Assembly (NCBI RefSeq): GCF_003994475.1
Contig: NZ_RZNY01000003.1
Coordinates: 186,001-250,000 of the forward strand
Length of the DNA stretch: 64,000 nt
Direction of reading: 5' to 3'
Source: Paenibacillus anaericanus
GTDB lineage: Bacteria > Bacillota > Bacilli > Paenibacillales > Paenibacillaceae
The position numbers and the translations under genes are program-made. Positions 45,651 to 52,825 of the stretch are shown in pieces. The notes under the pieces were generated by a model. That model did no database searches. It was not told the origin of the DNA and saw only the letters and a list, made by a program, of their open reading frames with translations. Every line of letters begins with the position of its first letter. Position 1 is the stretch's first letter.

Positions 45651-46850
45651 ATGCTCGATTCCAAAATGATTGAGATTATTAAATCCACTGTTCCTGTGCT
45701 TGAAGTTCATGGGCAGACTATAACGAAAACATTCTATCAAACGATGTTTAAAAACCATCCCGAGCTACTGAATATATTCAATCATGCTAACCAACGTCAA
45801 GGTAAACAACCTGCAGCTCTGGCCAACGCGGTCTATGCTGCGGCCGTACACATTGACCGTCTCGAAGAGATTTTACCTGTCGTTAAAGGGATCGCACAGA
45901 AACACCGGGCATTAGGTATTCAACCAGAGCATTACCCGATCGTAGGAGAAAATCTGCTCGCCGCAATCAAGACCGTACTCGGAGATGCAGCAACCGACGA
46001 AATTATAGAGGCATGGCGTCAAGCTTACGGTATTATTGCTGACGTGTTCATCAGTATTGAAGCGCAAATGTACAATGAAGCCACAGAGCAAAAGGGTGGA
46101 TGGCGTGGTTTCCGTCGCTTCATAGTTGACCGCAAGGTCAAGGAGAGCGATGTTATCACTTCCTTTTATTTGAAACCGGAAGACGGCAACGAGATTGCTT
46201 CCTATCAACCGGGACAATACATCACGGTTTCTGTTAAACCCGAGAATCAGGAATTTACCCATCTCCGTCATTACAGTCTATCTACTGCTCCAGTGCATCC
46301 TTATTACCGTATCTCCGTTAAGCGGGAAGATGCCATTATGGATAAGCCCGCTGGTATCGTATCTAACTATCTGCATACCCAAGTGGAGGAGGGAGATATT
46401 CTAGAGATCAGCGCGCCAGCTGGAGACTTCACTCTGGATCAATCGAAAGACACCCCTGTTGTCCTGCTTAGCGGCGGCGTAGGTCTTACTCCGATGGTCA
46501 GCATGCTAGAAACGATTCTTCAAAATGATCCTGAGCGGGAAGTTGTATATATTCATGCTGCACGCAACGGAAGCCAACATGCGATGAACAAACATATCAA
46601 AGGCCTCACTAAGCAGCATGCGAAACTCCGTTCCTACTTGATTTATGAGTCACCTGAAATCGGTGATAGCTGTGACAAAAGTGGGTTTATCGATCTTCCT
46701 TGGTTAAAGACAGTGGCTGACTCCCAGGCGGATTTCTACTTTTGTGGACCTGTACCATTCATGCGAGCGATCAATCAGGCGCTTCAGGAATGGGGTATAC
46801 CTGAGGATCGCATTCATTTCGAATTTTTTGGTCCAGCCGATAGCCTTTAG
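45651..46850 (+). CDS. hmp: Flavohemoglobin, nitric oxide dioxygenase
   Basis: A 399-residue enzyme that oxidises nitric oxide to nitrate with oxygen and NADPH. The globin domain (1-138) has the heme ligand His85 in AQKHRALGI, and the distal-pocket residues Tyr29 and Gln53 are in place. The ferredoxin-reductase part has the FAD motif RHYSLST and the NAD part has SGGVGLTPMVSM and YFCGPVPFM. GAGGG precedes the ATG by eight bases. An FNR-type promoter controls it. It protects the cell from NO, in line with ric and the nitrite reductase genes nearby. Confidence 0.97.
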   Translation: MLDSKMIEIIKSTVPVLEVHGQTITKTFYQTMFKNHPELLNIFNHANQRQGKQPAALANAVYAAAVHIDRLEEILPVVKGIAQKHRALGIQPEHYPIVGENLLAAIKTVLGDAATDEIIEAWRQAYGIIADVFISIEAQMYNEATEQKGGWRGFRRFIVDRKVKESDVITSFYLKPEDGNEIASYQPGQYITVSVKPENQEFTHLRHYSLSTAPVHPYYRISVKREDAIMDKPAGIVSNYLHTQVEEGDILEISAPAGDFTLDQSKDTPVVLLSGGVGLTPMVSMLETILQNDPEREVVYIHAARNGSQHAMNKHIKGLTKQHAKLRSYLIYESPEIGDSCDKSGFIDLPWLKTVADSQADFYFCGPVPFMRAINQALQEWGIPEDRIHFEFFGPADSL

Positions 46851-46900
46851 TACTTCTTCTTCAGAAAAGGTGCACCAATAACTCCATCTCTCGATACGCC

Positions 46901-46939
46901 AAAAGGCAACGAAATCCCAGCTAAGGATCGTTGCCTTTT
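46901..46939. terminator. Bidirectional terminator between hmp and the short Crp-family gene
   Basis: AAAAGGCAACGA and TCGTTGCCTTTT form a perfect twelve-base stem with A and T runs on both sides. Confidence 0.85.
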
Positions 46940-46974
46940 AAGTTTTGAGCAGTTTTATCCGTTCCTTAAACGTT

Positions 46975-47472
46975 CTAGTGTCCGCGCAATAATCGGTTAA
47001 CGGTCTCTCGTCTAACACCAATCAGTTGGCCTATCTCCTCCTGAGTCAAATATTCCGTTAGAGGAATGCCATTTGCATGATTCTTCAGCCATTTCTCAAG
47101 TAGCCCCAGTCTTTCGGCAGGGGTACCCACGGTCAGATGATCCAGTCGTTCCTGCATGAATCGAACTTTCTCCTGTAACAGCTTCGCCACTTCAAGCGGC
47201 TTTTTTGGATCCTCATTCAGCTCACGATACCAGTCCTGAGCCGGGATAGTCTCCACCTCACTGCGGATGAGTGCTACTGCCGTACCATGGATATCTTTAG
47301 GTGAGATAAGTGAATGATGCGGAACCATTTCACCAGGGTATAGAATGTTAAATAGAACCATATTCCCATTCTCATGTAGACGCGTCACCTTGAATAAACC
47401 ACTCTTGATATGGTATATGAACGCTCCCTCATCGCCCTGCCGAAATAAAATCTCTCCCTTATGTAAAATCAT
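46975..47472 (-). CDS. Short Crp/Fnr-family transcriptional regulator
   Basis: A 165-residue protein. The barrel domain starts at once with ILHKGEILFRQGDEGAFIY, which is usually about residue 20-30 in Crp relatives. A helix-turn-helix (EEIGQLIGVRRETVNRLL) ends the protein with no wing beyond it. Compared with usual lengths of 220-235 it lacks an N-terminal cap and has a shortened DNA-binding wing. The ribosome site GGAGAGGG and a TATAAT box (47516-47511) support the start. Position next to hmp suggests a redox or NO role, but no Cys or heme ligand is evident. Confidence 0.8.
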   Translation of the reverse strand: MILHKGEILFRQGDEGAFIYHIKSGLFKVTRLHENGNMVLFNILYPGEMVPHHSLISPKDIHGTAVALIRSEVETIPAQDWYRELNEDPKKPLEVAKLLQEKVRFMQERLDHLTVGTPAERLGLLEKWLKNHANGIPLTEYLTQEEIGQLIGVRRETVNRLLRGH

Positions 47473-47517
47473 TCATCCCTCTCCATTCCGATAAGCCGCT
47501 ATTAAAAACTATTATAT

Positions 47518-47566
47518 CAAAAATTAAGACAGACTTCTCTGTTATTCAGAGTCTAGCTTAATTTTT
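47518..47566. repeat. Long inverted repeat in the divergent spacer
   Basis: AAATTAAG...CAGACTTCTCTG and CAGAGTCT...CTTAATTT pair around a TTATT loop, with poly-A/T flanks on both sides. It lies upstream of the TATAAT box of the short Crp-family gene. It looks like a terminator but no gene reads into it from either side. Confidence 0.55.
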
Positions 47567-47624
47567 TACTATTCTATATCTTGTTGGATTATTTAGCCTT
47601 TGTATTATTGAGCATGATCTGGTA

Positions 47625-47650
47625 TATAATAAAAGGCGAACATACTTTCG
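47625..47650 (+). promoter_or_regulatory. LexA box and -10 of the Y-family polymerase gene
   Basis: TATAAT (47625-47630) is followed by CGAACATACTTTCG (47637-47650), close to the Bacillus LexA consensus CGAAC-N4-GTTYG/C. The operator covers the probable start of transcription, so the gene should be induced by DNA damage. Confidence 0.7.
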
Positions 47651-47744
47651 TATTTTTCATAAAATGAAGGGTCATGAGGTCAAAGATTATACTTGAATAC
47701 ACCCTATCCCATGATCACGAGCATTTTTAACGGAGGGTTAACCC

Positions 47745-48998
47745 ATGACGAGACAAATTTTTTTAATCGATGGACAGTCCTTTTACGCATCCGTGGAAAA
47801 AGCGGCTCATCCCGAATATCGTGATAAGCCAGTTGCCGTCGGAGACCCCGCAAGGCTAAATGGTATTATACTGGCAGCATGTCCTATCGCTAAATCTTAC
47901 GGTGTAACTACAGCGTCACGAGTCGGAGAGGCATTAGCTAAATGTCCAGAATTGATTGTCATCCGTCCCAGAATGCGGACCTATATTCAAATCTCGCTAT
48001 TAATCACACAAATCTTCGAATCCTATACAGATCTTGTGGAGCCTTACAGTATCGATGAGCAATTTTTGGATGTTACAGGCTCGCTCAATTACTTTGGATC
48101 TCCTCATGAACTAGCCAGAAGAATTCAAGACCATGTACATCTATCAACAGGTGTCCTGACAAGGGTTGGGATAGGTCCTACGAAAGTTCTCGCCAAAATG
48201 GCGACCGATAATTATGCCAAAAAGATACCGGAAGGAATATTTGAACTCTCATTTGATAAATTGGAATCTACATTATGGAAGCTCCCTGTGCATCATATGT
48301 TCATGGTAGCATCCGCTATGACCCGTCACTTTACCCGGATGGGCCTAACCTGCATCGGTGATATTGCATGCATGGAATTCGGTGAATTCAAACAGCGAAT
48401 GCGGCGTGAAATGGGAAAACAAAGCGATATCCAGGCGGGGTATTACTGGCAGATTGCACGGGGAATCGATCCAAGCCCCGTTGTAGCTGGAATACGACAT
48501 CAGTTAAAATCGGTCAGCCATGGCAAAGCGCTTCGCTGGAGTCTATACACCGGGCTCAAAGACATTGAAATCGTCCTGCTTGAGCTAGTCATAGAGGTCT
48601 GCCGACGCACCAGGCGACATCATTATATGGGCTCAGTTGTTTCTGTCTCCGCTGCGGAAACGGATGGTAAACGATCTACTTGGTTTAGTCGACAAACGAC
48701 ACTACCACAACCGACTTCCCTAACCCATGAAGTTGCTGCTGCTGCACATAAGCTGTTCATAGAACACTGGAGTGGATTACCTCTCAGTAACCTAAGTGTT
48801 TCCTTATCTCAACTGACGGACGATAGCATGATTCAACTTACCCTTTTTGAAGATCGATCCCTCGCTTATCGTAAAGAACGAGCGATCGATGGAATCAAAC
48901 ATCGGTACGGGAGCGATGCCATTGTGCGCGCCTCTTCTCTAATGGAAGCTGGTGTGGCACGAGAAAGAGCCGAACAAATTGGAGGGCATTATAAATGA
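47745..48998 (+). CDS. Y-family translesion DNA polymerase (UvrX/YqjW type)
   Basis: A 417-residue DinB/UmuC-family polymerase that copies past damaged bases. The catalytic Asp and steric gate are in FLIDGQSFYASVE (Asp8), and the second acidic pair is in YSIDEQFLDVTG near residue 107. The fingers, palm and thumb are followed by a little-finger domain (about 240-350). It resembles the UvrX/YqjW group rather than housekeeping DinB. A LexA box lies about 95 bases upstream. It overlaps the next gene by four bases (ATGA), as these polymerases often overlap a small partner gene. Confidence 0.88.
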   Translation: MTRQIFLIDGQSFYASVEKAAHPEYRDKPVAVGDPARLNGIILAACPIAKSYGVTTASRVGEALAKCPELIVIRPRMRTYIQISLLITQIFESYTDLVEPYSIDEQFLDVTGSLNYFGSPHELARRIQDHVHLSTGVLTRVGIGPTKVLAKMATDNYAKKIPEGIFELSFDKLESTLWKLPVHHMFMVASAMTRHFTRMGLTCIGDIACMEFGEFKQRMRREMGKQSDIQAGYYWQIARGIDPSPVVAGIRHQLKSVSHGKALRWSLYTGLKDIEIVLLELVIEVCRRTRRHHYMGSVVSVSAAETDGKRSTWFSRQTTLPQPTSLTHEVAAAAHKLFIEHWSGLPLSNLSVSLSQLTDDSMIQLTLFEDRSLAYRKERAIDGIKHRYGSDAIVRASSLMEAGVARERAEQIGGHYK

Positions 48999-49477
48999 GT
49001 AAGCTTGACGATAACGAACGGTGGAAATCTAAGATGTTATTGACAGAACATGTTGAGGGTTATGAACAACGACAACATTCTCATGAGAACAAGATCATCA
49101 CTACCGAGGAACGGACAATGATCCGTGACTATATTTTACTACCGTACATGGAAAAGATGGTTCAGAAGAGCCTAGCTGACATCGAATACTCAACCAATAT
49201 TCTAAAACGCCTATATCTGATGGCCGGCCAAAAGATTCTGGACCAGATCGTAAAAGACTTATATAGACTACGACGTGAGCTTAAGAGACGTAATATCAAA
49301 ATTTTAACTGAGGAGCAATCCGAGTTGGTTGTCTATCATCGTTATTATTGTCGGGGATATGAGGAACAGTTTGGTATGACTCGTGATGTTATGCGATCAG
49401 AGATAAGCTTGCAATTGACAAAGTATATCTCTGGGTTAGCCATGCAGCTCAAAGAATACTCCAAAGAAACAAAATGA
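48995..49477 (+). CDS. Small protein coupled to the Y-family polymerase (N terminus YolD-like)
   Basis: A 160-residue, highly charged and probably helical protein of unknown function. The N terminus ERWKSKMLLTEHVEGYEQR recalls the W-x-MMLPEH pattern of YolD-like proteins encoded next to UvrX polymerases (inference). The rest (about 40-160) is rich in Arg, Lys and Tyr, and I recognise no family. The four-base overlap with the polymerase stop codon shows the two are made together, most likely in the SOS response. Confidence 0.7.
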   Translation: MSKLDDNERWKSKMLLTEHVEGYEQRQHSHENKIITTEERTMIRDYILLPYMEKMVQKSLADIEYSTNILKRLYLMAGQKILDQIVKDLYRLRRELKRRNIKILTEEQSELVVYHRYYCRGYEEQFGMTRDVMRSEISLQLTKYISGLAMQLKEYSKETK

Positions 49478-49513
49478 AGAAGCACCTTACAACTAACGAC
49501 AAAGTCTGTTACA

Positions 49514-50674
49514 TTACATTTCAGATATATTCACCCAGCGGCGCTCATCAATCGAGCGTTCAACGGCTTCAAGCACAGCCTGACATTTCACTCCGTCACG
49601 GAAATTAGGCTCTGGCTGTCGCCCTTCCTCAATAGCGGAAGACAATTCTAACATTTCGTGAATGAATGTGTGCTCAAAACCAATCGTATGACCCGGCGGC
49701 CACCATGCGTCTGCATAGTCATGCGTAGGGTCTGTTGCAAGAATACGGCGAAATCCTTGCACATCCTCATCATCAGAAGTGAAATAAACTTCAAGCTCAT
49801 TCATCCGTTCAAAATCAAACTTCACACTACCTAAACTTCCGTTAATTTCAAAAGAATTCGTTGAGCGGTGTCCAGCGGCAAATCGTGTTGCTTCAAAACT
49901 GCCCATGGCACCGTTTTCAAAACGGGCTAAAAACAACGTCGCGTCATCTACAGTTACCGGACCCTTAGGATCATCCTTGCTTCCTTTGGCACTTAAGCCC
50001 GTCATTTCAGTGGCAATCGGACGCTCCTTGATGAAGGTCTCACTCATCCCGATAACTTCGTGTATATCTCCAACTAGAAAATGAGCCAAATCAATGAGAT
50101 GAGCACCAAGATCACCATGAGAACCGGACCCGGCGATTTCCTTCTGTAATCTCCAAACCAATGGGAATTCGGGATCAATAATCCAATCCTGCAAGAACCA
50201 CGCTCTAAAGTGATAAATAGTGCCTAATCTTCCACTCTCCACAAGCTTTTTCGCCAGTCTTACCGCCGGAGAAAAACGATAGTTGAATCCGACCATATGG
50301 ACGATACCCGCATCTTCAGCAGCATATAGCATTTCTCGAGCATCCTCTAATGTTAGCGCAAGCGGCTTTTCGCAGAAGATATGTTTACCCGCATGAGCTG
50401 CCGCCAGCGCAATCTCCTTATGCGCATTACTTGGCGCGTTGATATCAATAAGATCAATGTCCTCCCGGGAAATTAGTTCTCTCCAATCCGTGACACTTTC
50501 ACTCCAGCCTAACTGAACTGCCGCTTGACTCACCGCGCCAGCATTTCGCCCGCAAATAACGGACATCTCCGGCTTTATTGCCTGGGGGAAGAACATCGGC
50601 AAGCTTTGATATGCATTACTGTGAGCTTTGCCCATAAATTTATAACCGATCATTCCAATGCGTAATTGCCCCAT
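49514..50674 (-). CDS. Gfo/Idh/MocA family dehydrogenase
   Basis: A 386-residue NAD(P)-dependent oxidoreductase. The Rossmann motif is GMIGYKFMGKAHSNAY, the catalytic Lys lies in FCEKPLALT, and HGDLGAHLIDLAHFLVGD carries the family His and Asp residues. ATG 50674 is preferred, since AAGGAGG lies eleven bases upstream; the longer ORF lacks a site. It is isolated and has no sugar genes beside it. It is similar in type to the gene at 38971 but only distantly alike in sequence. The substrate is unknown. Confidence 0.9.
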   Translation of the reverse strand: MGQLRIGMIGYKFMGKAHSNAYQSLPMFFPQAIKPEMSVICGRNAGAVSQAAVQLGWSESVTDWRELISREDIDLIDINAPSNAHKEIALAAAHAGKHIFCEKPLALTLEDAREMLYAAEDAGIVHMVGFNYRFSPAVRLAKKLVESGRLGTIYHFRAWFLQDWIIDPEFPLVWRLQKEIAGSGSHGDLGAHLIDLAHFLVGDIHEVIGMSETFIKERPIATEMTGLSAKGSKDDPKGPVTVDDATLFLARFENGAMGSFEATRFAAGHRSTNSFEINGSLGSVKFDFERMNELEVYFTSDDEDVQGFRRILATDPTHDYADAWWPPGHTIGFEHTFIHEMLELSSAIEEGRQPEPNFRDGVKCQAVLEAVERSIDERRWVNISEM

Positions 50675-50800
50675 CAGCTTCGCAACCTCCTTACGAGTTG
50701 AGATATAGATCATCCTTTCCACTTATGTACACGCGTACATTCTCTCGCAAAGAATGACCTTGGTCAATCCTTATTTATAGATACCATTTAACTATGGAAT

Positions 50801-50840
50801 AAAAAAAAGACCGTTCACCAGCTACGCTCGCGAACGATCT
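50801..50840 (-). terminator. Terminator after map
   Basis: On the minus strand AGATCGTTC pairs with GAACGGTCT (one bulge) and is followed by nine T residues. It is just past the map stop codon. Confidence 0.8.
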
Positions 50841-50863
50841 CCTCGATTGTCTGTCCTATGATC

Positions 50864-51610
50864 TTATTGGGCCGTTAAGATTTGTGGACCATCGCCCATA
50901 ATAACAATGGTATGTTCATATTGTGCGGATAGCTTGCCATCAACGGTTCTCGCTGTCCATTCATCATCATCGATCGTGATCCGATACGTTCCTTCGTTGA
51001 TCATCGGCTCAATAGTCATGGCCATACCTTCCTTCAACCGGATTCCTTTACCAGCAATGCCTACATGCTCATAATTCGGCTCTTCATGCAAACTTCTACC
51101 GATTCCATGTGCCAGCAAGTCACGTACGACTGAAAAACCATTGGATTCCGCATGAGCTTGAATGGCTGAAGTCACATCACCCAGACGATTCCCGGGTAAC
51201 GCCTTCTCAATCCCGATATATAGGCATTCCTTCGTAACCTTCATCAGCTTCTCTGCAACCGGACTCACTTGGCCAATGGCATAAGTCCAACCCGAATCAC
51301 CGAACCAGCCATTGTATTCGACCACGATATCGATTGTAACAATGTCGCCATCATCTAATTTTCTGCGTGACGGAAAACCATGGGCAACCACATCATTAAC
51401 AGAAGCACATGTTTCAGCAGGAAAGCCATTATACCCTTTCGTAAACTGCTTCCCGCCTAATTTTACAATATGCCTAGCAACCATATCATTAATTTCGAGC
51501 GTGGTGATCCCAGGCTCAATAATCTTAGCAATCTCTCGGTGACAGTCTGCCACAATCTGGCTCGCCGGTTTCATTTCTTCGATTTCTCTTGGTGATTTCA
51601 ATATAATCAT
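50864..51610 (-). CDS. map: Type I methionine aminopeptidase
   Basis: A 248-residue enzyme removing the initiator methionine from new proteins. The five metal ligands fit IDIVVEYNGWFGDSGW (two Asp), AHGIGRSLHEEP (His), MTIEPM (Glu) and QYEHTIVI (Glu). GGAGTG precedes the ATG. The usual place of map beside the ribosomal-protein cluster (adk, infA) is not seen here, so this is probably a second, stand-alone copy. It starts 15 bases after a TetR-family gene on the same strand. Confidence 0.95.
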   Translation of the reverse strand: MIILKSPREIEEMKPASQIVADCHREIAKIIEPGITTLEINDMVARHIVKLGGKQFTKGYNGFPAETCASVNDVVAHGFPSRRKLDDGDIVTIDIVVEYNGWFGDSGWTYAIGQVSPVAEKLMKVTKECLYIGIEKALPGNRLGDVTSAIQAHAESNGFSVVRDLLAHGIGRSLHEEPNYEHVGIAGKGIRLKEGMAMTIEPMINEGTYRITIDDDEWTARTVDGKLSAQYEHTIVIMGDGPQILTAQ

Positions 51611-51624
51611 CTTCGTTTCACTCC

Positions 51625-52239
51625 TTAAATTTGCACTTTCTTACGCTGAATTAGGCCCTCTAACAGAAAATCAGCGATATCTTTGGCATCCTCCTGTAAG
51701 CTCCCTACTCTAAGGGAAGGCAAGGCGCATCCAATCAAAGAGGCAAGCAACATTTGAGCCCTCTTTTTCGCATTTAGTAAGGGTAATGAGGTTTCATGTG
51801 CGATTAAGCTTGCCAAAGGTATGAACACCTTCTCTTGATAAGCTGTAACAAGTGACTCAGCCTGTTCCCCAGACAATGAACGAAAATCATCGATACTCAT
51901 TTTACATAACAAATATAAGGCATGATCCTCTGCCCAGCATTCCATAAGTGAAACAACAGTGTCTTTAAACTCACATGGATTAGAGTTACCCTGTTTTGCT
52001 ACACCATACATCCATTCAGCGGCCCGATCCATAGCCTGCCACAACAGATCATGGAGTAGATCGTTTTTGTTCTTGTAATAGTGATAGACCGTTCCATATC
52101 CAAGACCTGCCTCAAGGGCTACATCTCGAATTTCCATGAGCATGCCTTTATCGAGATAAACGTCGGCGGCCGACTTAACAATTTGGGTCATTCGAATTCG
52201 CCTTATTTCTTCGTTCTGCTCTCTCGTTCGCGGAGTCAT
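51625..52239 (-). CDS. TetR/AcrR-family transcriptional regulator
   Basis: A 204-residue repressor. The N-terminal helix-turn-helix (about 20-65) has VALEAGLGYGTVYHYYKNKNDLL. A ligand-binding helical domain follows. ATG 52239 (MTPRTREQ) is preferred because AAGGG lies upstream, but the spacing of twelve bases is long; an ATG 13 codons earlier has no ribosome site at all. It is read just before map, which may place map under its control. The ligand is unknown. Confidence 0.87.
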   Translation of the reverse strand: MTPRTREQNEEIRRIRMTQIVKSAADVYLDKGMLMEIRDVALEAGLGYGTVYHYYKNKNDLLHDLLWQAMDRAAEWMYGVAKQGNSNPCEFKDTVVSLMECWAEDHALYLLCKMSIDDFRSLSGEQAESLVTAYQEKVFIPLASLIAHETSLPLLNAKKRAQMLLASLIGCALPSLRVGSLQEDAKDIADFLLEGLIQRKKVQI

Positions 52240-52381
52240 TGGATGTATCAGCCCTTCTTTCTTTTGACCTACTGTCATGTCGATATAAAAAAGTATATAC
52301 CAAACAAGAAATTTATAACAGCCCTAATATTACGAGCTACCTATTTTTCTCAAACTTGCAGCATTTAAGTGTGATAAAAGG

Positions 52382-52416
52382 AAAAGGACAGCCAGAGTAA
52401 CTCTGACCATCCTTTT
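52382..52416 (-). terminator. Terminator after the spoVIF-like gene
   Basis: On the minus strand AAAAGGATGGTCAGAG and CTCTGGCTGTCCTTTT pair, with one internal mismatch, around TTA. It is 35 bases past the stop codon at 52452. Confidence 0.75.
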
Positions 52417-52451
52417 GGGATGATGTGCTTATAAAATAAGTATCCCTGCCC

Positions 52452-52742
52452 TTACCGGAACATACCCCATAATTTTATTAGATGGAGTGTATTACGCGGG
52501 TCGATTTTCTGATCGATCACAAACTGTACAATTTGCTCCTCCTGCGCCCCAGTTAACTGTTCACTTAACAGCTTTGTCGACGACTTAACAAGTCGACGTA
52601 CTTTTGCGCGATCCTGCAAATCTGATTTGGTCAATCCGTCTACAAGCTTTTTGACCCGTTCCTTCACTGCTGGATTTTTCATTTTGAGTTTGATTCGCTC
52701 TACTAACTGTGGACTGATTCCATATTGTTGATAATTCGCCAA
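52452..52742 (-). CDS. spoVIF: Stage VI sporulation protein F-like
   Basis: A 96-residue basic helical protein. The pattern VKKLVDGLTKSDLQDRAKVR and FVIDQKIDPRNTLHLIKL resembles the SpoVIF family, which helps spore-coat assembly late in sporulation. The start is TTG at 52742, with GGGAGGTG ten bases upstream. It lies alone between recG and the TetR gene with its own terminator. No clear sigma-K promoter was picked out by eye. The family assignment is by overall pattern and less certain than for the enzymes. Confidence 0.65.
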   Translation of the reverse strand: MANYQQYGISPQLVERIKLKMKNPAVKERVKKLVDGLTKSDLQDRAKVRRLVKSSTKLLSEQLTGAQEEQIVQFVIDQKIDPRNTLHLIKLWGMFR

Positions 52743-52825
52743 AACTACTCAACACCTCCCGTCACTTGGAGACCTTCTCTAATATATGACGGAAAGACTG
52801 TATTTAGTGCCGGGCAGAAAGAAAA

